From Intestinimonas timonensis (lineage in GTDB: Bacteria; Bacillota; Clostridia; Oscillospirales; Oscillospiraceae): a DNA stretch of 64,000 nt. Made by a program: the position numbers and the translations under genes. The notes under the pieces were generated by a model that ran no database searches, was not told the DNA's origin, and saw only the letters and a program-made list of their open reading frames with translations. Location of the stretch: positions 1,145,562-1,209,561 of the forward strand of contig NZ_LR130817.1 in assembly GCF_900626145.1 (NCBI RefSeq), read 5' to 3'. Shown here one piece after another: positions 8,420 to 16,211 of the stretch (positions within the stretch are counted from its first letter, which is position 1; each line of letters starts with the position of its first letter).

Positions 8420-8475
8420 CAGAATTATACCCCATTATACCCTCGAAATCAAGGGTATAATGGGGTATAATTCTG
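8420..8475. promoter_or_regulatory. Perfect 24-base-arm palindrome containing repeated TATAAT boxes
   Basis: Two exactly complementary 24-base arms (8420-8443 and 8452-8475) flank an 8-base spacer. Each arm contains TATAC/GTATAAT units, so TATAAT occurs twice on each strand. It lies 31 bases before the ATPase start at 8389 and just after the stop of the gene at 8485. No T-run follows, so it is unlike a normal terminator. A promoter-operator or a small mobile inverted repeat is likeliest. Confidence 0.6.
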
Positions 8476-8484
8476 TATATTTAC

Positions 8485-9984
8485 TCAGATGCTTTTTTCT
8501 ATCTTAACATTAGACGCGGATGACTTATTATCATTTCGAGCATCAATCAAAATAATATCATCATTTTCTGAAAGACCCAAATCATTCAAAATTGAGATAA
8601 CTTTTAGCTCTTCTTCAGCGCTAAAATACATAATAACTTTGATTGCACGTTTGCTATCTGAGGCTACTTTATAGATTTCAACCTGCTTCGCCAAATTATT
8701 CTTCAATTTGCTGTTTGATGCTAGCTTGAACTCAACGAGCGTAGAGTTATTTGCCCCGTACGAAACTTTATAATCTACCGGGCCTCTTCCATTGTTAACT
8801 TCTCGATTGACATCTAAAGGTGTTCCAAACCAAACAAGACGGTAAATTACTTGAAGGTCGGCTTCACGTTTTATAGGCTTTCCATCACTGTAAAACAGTC
8901 GATAACCATCCTGATCTTCTATTACATGCTTCAGAAAGTGAACACGTTTCTTCGCTTCATCATGCGCATCAGGAATAGTATTGTAGAAATCTGTGCTCTT
9001 ATTTAACAAGGATATCAGTTGCGCTACTTGCTCATTAAACAGGATCTCCACCTCGCGCACTTTTTCTTTACTGACTGAGGTTGCCTGTGATTCATTCTCT
9101 TCTTTGAAGCGAATGTAGTAGTCGATCAACTCCGGATGCAGTCGAACGAGTTCTTCTGCTTTGTGATTTTTTTCTGTTTGGCTCAATTCTTTTTTCTTTT
9201 TTGATAAAGTATCTGTAAAATATGTATTGAGTTCAAAGCGAAGAGCTTCATCAGAAATAGATGGAGCTATCTGCTGCAAATTGCGTATCATATCGCTTCT
9301 ATTAATAAACGTGTCATCGCGGGTCAGCATCGCCTTTGGTGTCAGCAACACATAGTCTCCATTAAAATTGGGAAGATAATATGATTTAGATGCCCAGCTT
9401 GTCGTCTTCCAATTGAAATACACTTTTTGAACAGAAAATTCTGCGCATTGACTTTCTTTCAGGTAGGTCTTGGCGAAAGCTTCTGTATATTCAAGTAAAT
9501 ACTGCTTTGCAAAATTTGCTGTAAAATCGCTAATCTTGTCACGGCCAACTCTCGGACTGATGAGACACAGCTTCTCCATATGGAGTCCTTTAGTTACAGT
9601 CCGACATCCGAAGCCTTTGAATATTGAACCAAGTCCCGCATGTAGCCCAACGGCAAAGTCGTTTCCCATTCCACATCCGGAATTGCCAGATAGGCTGAAG
9701 CCCAACCATGTTTGTTTAACTTCTGAAAATGAAAACCACGCCTTGCGCATACCAGCCGTTAGCACAGCGGACTTCTCAGTTTGCACCTGCAAAAACAGCA
9801 AATAACTAATCATCTCTTGATGAATTCTCTGAAATTCGATGCGTTCACTGTTAAACAGAAGAAAAGGGTCAATGAATAGCGGAAGATCATTAATCAAAGA
9901 TATATTTACTGCGCCATAGCTTTCGATGATATCTTCGTCAATATCAAAGAAATCCGAAAAGTATACTCCAACATTACTCAACAC
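8485..9984 (-). CDS. Unrecognised 499-residue protein with C-terminal PD-(D/E)XK-like motif
   Basis: No family is recognised with certainty. The start is a GTG (9984) preceded by GGGGGAGGGATC. The middle (about residues 260-330) is charged and probably helical. Near the C-terminus GRGPVDYKVSYG followed by TLVEFKLASNSKL has the D...E-x-K spacing of restriction-endonuclease-fold nucleases, after which LAKQVEIY resembles the usual following helix. The gene is lower in GC than its chromosomal neighbours and lies in the defence part of the sigK element, just downstream of the IS5-disrupted small gene. It could be an effector nuclease added to the restriction operon; this is inference. Confidence 0.6.
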   Translation of the reverse strand: MLSNVGVYFSDFFDIDEDIIESYGAVNISLINDLPLFIDPFLLFNSERIEFQRIHQEMISYLLFLQVQTEKSAVLTAGMRKAWFSFSEVKQTWLGFSLSGNSGCGMGNDFAVGLHAGLGSIFKGFGCRTVTKGLHMEKLCLISPRVGRDKISDFTANFAKQYLLEYTEAFAKTYLKESQCAEFSVQKVYFNWKTTSWASKSYYLPNFNGDYVLLTPKAMLTRDDTFINRSDMIRNLQQIAPSISDEALRFELNTYFTDTLSKKKKELSQTEKNHKAEELVRLHPELIDYYIRFKEENESQATSVSKEKVREVEILFNEQVAQLISLLNKSTDFYNTIPDAHDEAKKRVHFLKHVIEDQDGYRLFYSDGKPIKREADLQVIYRLVWFGTPLDVNREVNNGRGPVDYKVSYGANNSTLVEFKLASNSKLKNNLAKQVEIYKVASDSKRAIKVIMYFSAEEELKVISILNDLGLSENDDIILIDARNDNKSSASNVKIEKSI

Positions 9985-10121
9985 GATCCCTCCCCCGTTT
10001 ATTCATCGGTAGTCTTTTTGCGAATAGTATTTCGCTTTGTAATTATTGTAGCCCAAATTCCTCCCTCAGAAGATTTACCAAAAATTCTGCGGTCGCTCTA
10101 TCAAATTGGAATGATTGGCTA

Positions 10122-10968
10122 GGCCTTGTTTGAAAAATAAAAGTTACACAAGAAACCAAGTTATGCGAAGTTATGAGCATGAAACGATATGAATTAACAA
10201 AAGAACAATGGGAACGAATCAAGCCGCTGCTGCCACCGGAAGAAACGGGAAAGCGGGGTCGTCCCCGGAAGGATAACCGGATCATGCTCAACGGAATGCT
10301 CTGGATCGTCCGGAGCGGTGCGCAGTGGCGTGAGCTGCCGGCGACCTATGGTCCTTGGCAGTCTATATACGCAAGATTCGCCAAATGGCGGAATGAGGGC
10401 ACTCTGGAAGCGGTATTCCACACACTGTCTGCGGACGCGGATATGGAGAACCTGAGCATGGACTCCACTTGCGTAAAGGTGCATGAAAGCGCAAATGGCG
10501 GGGAAAAAAACGGCGGATAAGGCGGTTGGCCGTACCAAAGGCGGGTGGAACACAAAGCTCCACGCTGTCGTAGACGGTCTGGGAAACCCGGTGGAGTTCC
10601 TTCTCTCCGCTGGAAATGACCACGATTCGGTTCACGCTGTTGAACTGCTGAAAAAGGTCAGAATCGGCGGGAGTGCCGTGCTGGCAGACAGGGCCTATGG
10701 TGCCCGGACGATTCGGAAATATATCTCAGCGCACGGGGCCAGCTATGTGATCCCGCCGCAAAGCAACGTTTCCGATCCCTGGCCGGTTGACTGGCATCTG
10801 TATAAAGAACGCCATCTGGTGGAGTGTTTTTTCCAGAAAATCAAGTGGTTTCGCAGAATCGCCACCAGATATGACAAGTCGGATGCTTCCTTCCTAGCCT
10901 TTGTGTATCTTGCCTCCATCGCTATTTTGTTGCTTTAGCACAATCTCCGCCTTTTTTCAAACAAGCCC
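10122..10968 (+). mobile_element. IS5-family insertion sequence (847 bp)
   Basis: The 16-base terminal inverted repeats GGCCTTGTTTGAAAAA (10122-10137) and its partner at 10953-10968 differ at one position. The element is flanked by TA on both sides (10120-10121 and 10969-10970), a 2-bp target duplication. Size, TIRs and two overlapping frames fit the IS427-type branch of IS5. Confidence 0.92.
10173..10938 (+). CDS. IS5-family transposase, two overlapping frames (orfA 10173-10520, orfB 10483-10938)
   Basis: OrfA (115 residues) is the N-terminal DUF4096/HTH part (LTKEQWERIKPLLPPEETGK) and includes a first catalytic aspartate region, MDSTCVKVHE. OrfB (151 residues) is the DDE part, with LADRAYGA and the C-terminal HLVECFFQKIKWFRRIATRY holding the glutamate. 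The overlap contains an A7 run (10504-10510), and orfB is in the +1 frame relative to orfA. Losing one A by transcriptional slippage, or a +1 ribosomal shift, would fuse them. Both frames look intact, so the element may be active. Confidence 0.9.
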
Positions 10969-11148
10969 TAATCTTCTCTGGATTCTCACGACCAATGCGG
11001 CCATAAGTGTCGATCTGCACATATTTTTCACCATCCGCTTCAAAAGTCGTATAAGTCGTGTAGACTTTATCGTGAATTGTGTTGCGGTATTTTTCGATTC
11101 TCTTAATACTATCCAAACTAATCTGTGCCATACTTAAAATCCTCCACT

Positions 11149-11562
11149 CTAACTTTTAATTTCAGCAGCTAACTTTGACAGTCGGTTTTCTCGAACTTTC
11201 TTTTTTAACTCGCATTCCCAGACAGTGATTACCTTCCAGCCCAGAGCTTCTAATTCTTTGCGGTTTTGATTGTCCCGTTCAACATTTCTAAGAATTTTGG
11301 GTCTCCAGTAATCCTGATTGGACGAGGGCCAAACAAATCGAGGACAATCATGCTTATGCCAGAAGCAACCGTTCACAAAGATTACAGTTTTATATTTGGG
11401 GAGAACTATATCAGGACATCCCGGCAGCTTCTTCACATTCTTACGATAACGGAATCCCTCTGCAAAAAGATACTTTCGTACAATTTCTTCAGGTTTCGAA
11501 TTCGTACTGCGGATGTGAGACATGTTCATACTTCGGGCTTCCTTACTATGGTTATCCGCCAT
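11149..11562 (-). CDS. vsr: Very short patch repair (Vsr) endonuclease
   Basis: This 137-residue protein is of normal Vsr length. It has MSHIRSTNSKPE at the N-terminus and the signature GCPDIVLPKYKTVIFVNGCFWHKHDC, followed by WRPKILRNVERD and GWKVITVWECEL. Vsr nicks next to T:G mismatches that arise when 5-methylcytosine deaminates, and so protects sites methylated by its partner methylase. The ATG at 11562 follows GGAAGG and overlaps the end of the methylase gene by 11 bases, which indicates translational coupling. It belongs to the restriction operon that starts at 20402. Confidence 0.93.
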   Translation of the reverse strand: MADNHSKEARSMNMSHIRSTNSKPEEIVRKYLFAEGFRYRKNVKKLPGCPDIVLPKYKTVIFVNGCFWHKHDCPRFVWPSSNQDYWRPKILRNVERDNQNRKELEALGWKVITVWECELKKKVRENRLSKLAAEIKS

Positions 11563-13171
11563 TCTGTTCACCTTCCGGTAAATTGTCTTTCAAAACTTTG
11601 GCCAACTTCTTGGCAATCGACTTAGCCATAATCGGCGGAACCGCATTGCCTACCTGCTGATACTGTTTGTCCTTTGAGCCGCAGAATACAAAACTATCTG
11701 GGAAAGTTTGCAGACGCGCTGCTTCTCTAACACTGATAGCTCGATCCTGTGTCGGATGTATCCACATAGATTTGCGGACATTCACCACTGTCCCACTGGG
11801 TTCGTCGTAGTTTAATCTAAGATAAATCGTATTCTGAGTCCGCGATGCGTCCGTATATGTATTGGTTTTCATCGAATCATCTAAAGCGTGGAAATTTTCT
11901 CCCTGTTTGAGCGCCTTAAAACGCTGCATCGCTGTATCGGTTGTTTTTGTAACCATATGGTTTTTTAGTATTTTGGAATCTCGAAGTGAAGAAGCCAATT
12001 CACCCAGGTTCTCTTTTGGCTGCAGAACAATACCATCTTTGTCGTCTTCAAGCTCAACGACCGGCTTGACATCTTCCAGATCGCTGATGGCATCGCGCAC
12101 GGTTCGATATTCATCTGCATCAAAACGTCCTTTAGGAAGGGCTATTTTAGAGGAAATACGGCGTTTAATGCCTATCACAACAAAGCGCATTCGTTTCTGA
12201 GGCGCGCCGTAATCTGCAGCGCAAAGGACATCTTTATCCAAAACATAGTCATTTTCAGGTGCCTGCAATACGCTCTCCAGATAATCGTAAACAGCAAAAG
12301 AGCGAATCACGGCTGCGATTCCATCTTCGACAGAGTAGGCATCCACAACTATGTGATTTTCGTGTATCTCCTGTGCCTTGCTGAGCATACGTTGGATCAG
12401 AATCGCTGGTTCAATCCTGCTTTTGAGCGCAGACGCATCCAACTCACCAGAATAGTATTCTGAGATCGCTTGAAATGCTTCCGCAGAGACACTGGCGATA
12501 TGATTACTATCATGCAATTTCGCATAGTCAGCAGCCGCAGCACAAAGCTTCTTTTTGTGCTTTTCAAGTGCAGATTTCATTTTTTCAAGATTCTTCGCGG
12601 CCTTATAGATAACGTTCAGCTCAAAGTAATGCTGTTCCGGCCAAAGATACTGCTGAATCTTCTGCTGATCTTTAACAATCTCCAGTGCGCCGTCAAATAC
12701 ATACGCCTGATCCAGCAAGTGAAGATATGTGGATTTAACAGGAATCTTGTATTTTGCGACAGTTTCAACATCACTCTCTTCCATATAAAATCGGTGAACA
12801 TCAGATTTCAGCATGCTGACATTTTCCATAACGAATGCTTTTGGTTTGAGTTCGAGAACAGCCCTGATATACTGTTTTACCAGCATATTATTCTGACTGA
12901 TAGCATGGTTCTTTTGGCGATTCGCATTAGAAAAGCCTTGACAGGGCGGGCCGCCGATGACCACGTCTATATCCCCATATTTTTCCTTAATCTCGTCATA
13001 ATTTGCAGCGCAGACATCTCCATGTACTTCAACGCCGGGATGATTCAGGCGATATGTTTCCTGCATATAAGGACTGTTCTCAAACGCTACCTTGATATCA
13101 TATTTTCTCGTCTGCATAAAGCCGAGGCTCAGGCCTCCTGCTCCTGCAAACAAGTCCACAACTTTGTACAC
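11552..13171 (-). CDS. DNA (cytosine-5) methyltransferase
   Basis: This 539-residue protein carries the C5-methylase motifs in order: FAGAGGLSLGF (motif I, residues about 7-17), GGPPCQGFSNANR (motif IV, catalytic Cys), MENVSML (motif VI), and at the C-terminus VREAARLQTFPDSF and QVGNAVPP (motifs IX-X). It is longer than a minimal M.HpaII-type enzyme, with an insert at about residues 120-290 of mostly helical, charged sequence. It sits between the AIPR gene and vsr in one operon. It would mark host DNA so that the operon's nucleases ignore it. The target sequence cannot be inferred. Confidence 0.93.
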   Translation of the reverse strand: MYKVVDLFAGAGGLSLGFMQTRKYDIKVAFENSPYMQETYRLNHPGVEVHGDVCAANYDEIKEKYGDIDVVIGGPPCQGFSNANRQKNHAISQNNMLVKQYIRAVLELKPKAFVMENVSMLKSDVHRFYMEESDVETVAKYKIPVKSTYLHLLDQAYVFDGALEIVKDQQKIQQYLWPEQHYFELNVIYKAAKNLEKMKSALEKHKKKLCAAAADYAKLHDSNHIASVSAEAFQAISEYYSGELDASALKSRIEPAILIQRMLSKAQEIHENHIVVDAYSVEDGIAAVIRSFAVYDYLESVLQAPENDYVLDKDVLCAADYGAPQKRMRFVVIGIKRRISSKIALPKGRFDADEYRTVRDAISDLEDVKPVVELEDDKDGIVLQPKENLGELASSLRDSKILKNHMVTKTTDTAMQRFKALKQGENFHALDDSMKTNTYTDASRTQNTIYLRLNYDEPSGTVVNVRKSMWIHPTQDRAISVREAARLQTFPDSFVFCGSKDKQYQQVGNAVPPIMAKSIAKKLAKVLKDNLPEGEQNGG

Positions 13172-13192
13172 AACACATTCCTCTTTCTCTTG

Positions 13193-15268
13193 TTAAAGGT
13201 TAAAACCCTCGGATAATGCTCGATCAAGGAGCGCAAGGAGTCGTTGACTCTGGTATCCACTCGGCATTTTGTTAGGGATTTGGCATGCATATTTCAGCGC
13301 CACATTTTCATCGGGCGATGCCATGCGTTTCTGCATCGCAAACGCAGACAGCTTTTTCCATTGATCTGCAGAATATTGAAGTACTTTAACCTGTGCCTCC
13401 GTTTCGGAAAGCACTTTTTGGTCTTTCCTCGCTTCTTTTTCTGCTGCCCTCACTTCAGTTTTTCCAATCAATACACTAGAAAATTCTGCTGGCAGAATTA
13501 GATTAATTTCTTGAACACTGTTCCAGCATCCCTCGCGCTTGCACCACTGCGTGACATTGATTGTAGGTCTATTTGGATCAGTTATCCTATAGAAGACCTG
13601 CTCAGCTATCTGTTCCAAAGCTTTTGTAACGCTTTCTGGAACGCTTTGGCGCTGCCAAATACTCTGCAAATCCAACTCCATATTTTTGAACTGCTTCCGA
13701 ATTAACTGATGAAGCAGTGCCAATGAATAAGTAACGATGTTCGCTCGGTAGCCTTGTTCATACCACTCCTGCCTCGGTATCAACGCTTCGAGATGCTTAA
13801 ATAAGATAACCAGCGCCACACTTTCTGTAAAGTATCGCTCATTAAACTGCGAATCGTTGGCCGTCCAAGCTTCATCAATCAACTCAGCAAACTTCATAAA
13901 GTTTGTCTGAGCACCCTTGCTGACGATGTGGGGCATTTCACTCCACGTGTTGCGTACTTTAGCCAAATCCGTTTTAGTGATGACTTTGCTCTTGGGATTT
14001 TGCAGCAGGAATTGCCGCTTCTTGGCCGGTGTAAGGCGCATCTGAGCCTGCAGAAATTGGCCCTTGGCACGCTCATAAAACCATTTTGTTTCATACTGCG
14101 CACCAGATTCTGCAGGAGCAAAAATTCTCCGGGAATGCTGCTCCATGCGTATGTGGAATGGATGAGTAGAGAAGAAATCTGCATCTGTAACTTTGTTTTG
14201 GCTATTTGAAGACCGAGATATATTTCGCACCAACTCTGTTGAACGGTCCATGTCGCTTTCATCAATCTCAGTCAGTTTCATCTGTACGTAGATGCCTTCT
14301 AAATCAGCTTTATCCTTATGACGGGTATTAGAAAGGGATGCTGTCGTCTGGCCGCCGTTAATAATCTGAAAGTCTCTTGCCCCGACAATGTGTGTTCCAC
14401 CTGCTGTGCGCTCAAGCTGGACATCCATTGCGGTTGCAGATACGCCATTGTTATACGCAAAAAACATTGAGGGGCATTTCAAAATAGTTTCCCTGATTTT
14501 TTTATTTACGGCGACCTTTGTAGAAAGAAATGACCGAACATTGCCCTCCAACAATTGACTGCCATACTTATCATAAATATCTGCAAGAACCTTTCCCGGA
14601 ATAATGCAAAGATAGCTGTTATATTCTGCCGTCGCAGCGCTGCTGGCCTCCAGGCAAGGGATGCCTTCGGGGATATATTCTCGAAAATCAATCTCAATAT
14701 TTTGACGCCCCAGATCAGAGCAGCATACACGAAACACACGGTCGATGTCCCAGATTTGACATTCAGCAGGAATGCCTCCAATATCGAGATTGTCAAGATT
14801 CTTCAGCGTATCGCTGACATCTGCATCTGTGAAAATGAGAAGTCTGTATTTTCGAATTCTCTCTTTTTCCAACCGAAGCAGATCTACCAAATCTGCACAT
14901 GGAGTACTCATCTCGATCTCTCTATACAAATTCGTGTTTAGGGCCTGATCCACAAACACGGCTAAGCGTTGAAAATTCGTTGAAGATACAACCTTACCCA
15001 TCGTCCGTTCTTCCACGCCGTCATAATCCGCAATGATTAAATTCATCGTATAGTCGAATTCGTCAAAAACGTACCCATCTACACGATAGATTTTTCTCTT
15101 GGATGTTGTACTTGTATAGAAAGCAGGAGTGAAGTCCGGTAAGACTTCCGCTTCAACAAGATACTGCGCCATAGAGTCAACAAAGGCTGCGCAGGAACCC
15201 TCACCAGTGGCAGCAGCCTCTGCTTTTACATTTTCGAGAAAATCCTTTCTGAATTCCTGCGCATCCAT
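13193..15268 (-). CDS. AIPR-family protein of the MORC/Z1 restriction operon
   Basis: This 691-residue protein has the AIPR (abortive infection phage resistance, PF10592) hallmarks FFAYNNGVSATAMDV and FQIINGGQTTASLSNTRH at about residues 270-320, plus an N-terminal region that resembles a nuclease-fold domain. The ATG at 15268 lies one base past the stop of the upstream gene; a longer in-frame start exists but would overlap that gene. AIPR proteins are repeatedly found with Z1 ATPases and cytosine methylases. The biochemical role is not established here; it is probably a restriction component. Confidence 0.88.
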   Translation of the reverse strand: MDAQEFRKDFLENVKAEAAATGEGSCAAFVDSMAQYLVEAEVLPDFTPAFYTSTTSKRKIYRVDGYVFDEFDYTMNLIIADYDGVEERTMGKVVSSTNFQRLAVFVDQALNTNLYREIEMSTPCADLVDLLRLEKERIRKYRLLIFTDADVSDTLKNLDNLDIGGIPAECQIWDIDRVFRVCCSDLGRQNIEIDFREYIPEGIPCLEASSAATAEYNSYLCIIPGKVLADIYDKYGSQLLEGNVRSFLSTKVAVNKKIRETILKCPSMFFAYNNGVSATAMDVQLERTAGGTHIVGARDFQIINGGQTTASLSNTRHKDKADLEGIYVQMKLTEIDESDMDRSTELVRNISRSSNSQNKVTDADFFSTHPFHIRMEQHSRRIFAPAESGAQYETKWFYERAKGQFLQAQMRLTPAKKRQFLLQNPKSKVITKTDLAKVRNTWSEMPHIVSKGAQTNFMKFAELIDEAWTANDSQFNERYFTESVALVILFKHLEALIPRQEWYEQGYRANIVTYSLALLHQLIRKQFKNMELDLQSIWQRQSVPESVTKALEQIAEQVFYRITDPNRPTINVTQWCKREGCWNSVQEINLILPAEFSSVLIGKTEVRAAEKEARKDQKVLSETEAQVKVLQYSADQWKKLSAFAMQKRMASPDENVALKYACQIPNKMPSGYQSQRLLALLDRALSEGFNL

Positions 15269-15269
15269 G

Positions 15270-16211
15270 TTAACCCTCCACCCGCCAGTCTTCAATACTG
15301 GCCAGACTAATTGAATATTGTACCTCGATAATCTGCGGAACGACATTATCTGATGTCAGCCTTGGGAAATCCGCGTCTACGCGGAAATGCATTTCCCCCG
15401 AGCATACATATTTTTGCTCCCTATACTCAGGAAGATCGATAAAGCCATAGCGCATCAGCTTGCTTTCCAAAAGGGAATAGGCGTCATCGTTTTCATGCAC
15501 CCGTCTGAAAGTGTGATCTACCTGCTCTCCAAGTGACACTGCGCCGCTGTGTTCTGGTGCACACTTATCAATAAGCATCACAACCAATTCTCCAGGATCG
15601 GTATTTGCAAGCTGCTCCAAAGAAGAAATTTTCACAGAATCTGCAGATACACCCACAGATTTCACCTCATGCCAGTTGTCTGCGTACACAAAGTCTTGAT
15701 CAGCACCATCCGGGCCGACCCATCCTTGAACCGCCGGCAGAATTGGATATCCGGCATCAATCACTTCGCACAGATAGATAAGCTCGCCAAGCAATCCTTT
15801 GCGGTTACTCTCATCCATCAGGCTTTTTCTTTGATGCTCAAGCAGTTTGTTCCATTGCTTAAAGCGCCGCACTGTTAAATTCAAAGCAGAAATCTCATTA
15901 TCTGCTGTTTGAGAATAAGAGATCAAATCCGCGCACAGCAATTCAAAAACGCTGTCCTGTTCATTGCGCATAAGCACAAAGGAAAGAGTCCATCGTCCGT
16001 CTGTGCGGCGGCCCTTGGTTACAACAATTGATTTGGAAGACGGCAGAAGTTCCGGCTCATTCTGTGAAATAATCACCAAGGCTTTCTGGTCAATCTCCTT
16101 GTAGCCAACGTGCCATTCAAGGGCGTGTTTCACCTCAATCTGTATGTATCCTCCGTCATAGTAGTTGAAGGCATTCCACTTCTCATGAAGATATTCAGCA
16201 GTAATTTTCAT
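15270..16211 (-). CDS. PD-(D/E)XK motif nuclease of the MORC/Z1 restriction operon
   Basis: This 313-residue protein has the putative nuclease core at about residues 168-195, where GADQDFVYADNWHEVKSVG gives the D...E-x-K arrangement, followed by a SSLEQLAN helix. Its start overlaps the end of the Z1 gene by four bases (ATGA), and its stop is adjacent to the AIPR start. In the MORC-type restriction operons this PD-(D/E)XK protein is the likely DNA-cutting subunit. The assignment rests on the motif and on the conserved gene order. Confidence 0.85.
   Translation of the reverse strand: MKITAEYLHEKWNAFNYYDGGYIQIEVKHALEWHVGYKEIDQKALVIISQNEPELLPSSKSIVVTKGRRTDGRWTLSFVLMRNEQDSVFELLCADLISYSQTADNEISALNLTVRRFKQWNKLLEHQRKSLMDESNRKGLLGELIYLCEVIDAGYPILPAVQGWVGPDGADQDFVYADNWHEVKSVGVSADSVKISSLEQLANTDPGELVVMLIDKCAPEHSGAVSLGEQVDHTFRRVHENDDAYSLLESKLMRYGFIDLPEYREQKYVCSGEMHFRVDADFPRLTSDNVVPQIIEVQYSISLASIEDWRVEG

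Larger units (their letters stand above)
10043..11131 (-). pseudogene. Small conserved hypothetical gene (79 residues) split by an IS5-family element
   Basis: The 5' part (11131 down to 10969) encodes MAQISLDSIKRIEKYRNTIH and ends in ENPEKI; the 3' part (10121 to 10043) encodes SQSFQFDRATAEFLV to the stop. Removing the 847-base element and one TA restores an open frame of 79 residues with ENPEKISQSFQFD across the join. The gene directly follows vsr in the same direction, with an 18-base gap, so it was the last gene of the restriction operon. Its family is recalled only as small hypothetical proteins of such clusters; its function is unknown. It is inactivated now, unless the element leaves precisely. 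Confidence 0.85.
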
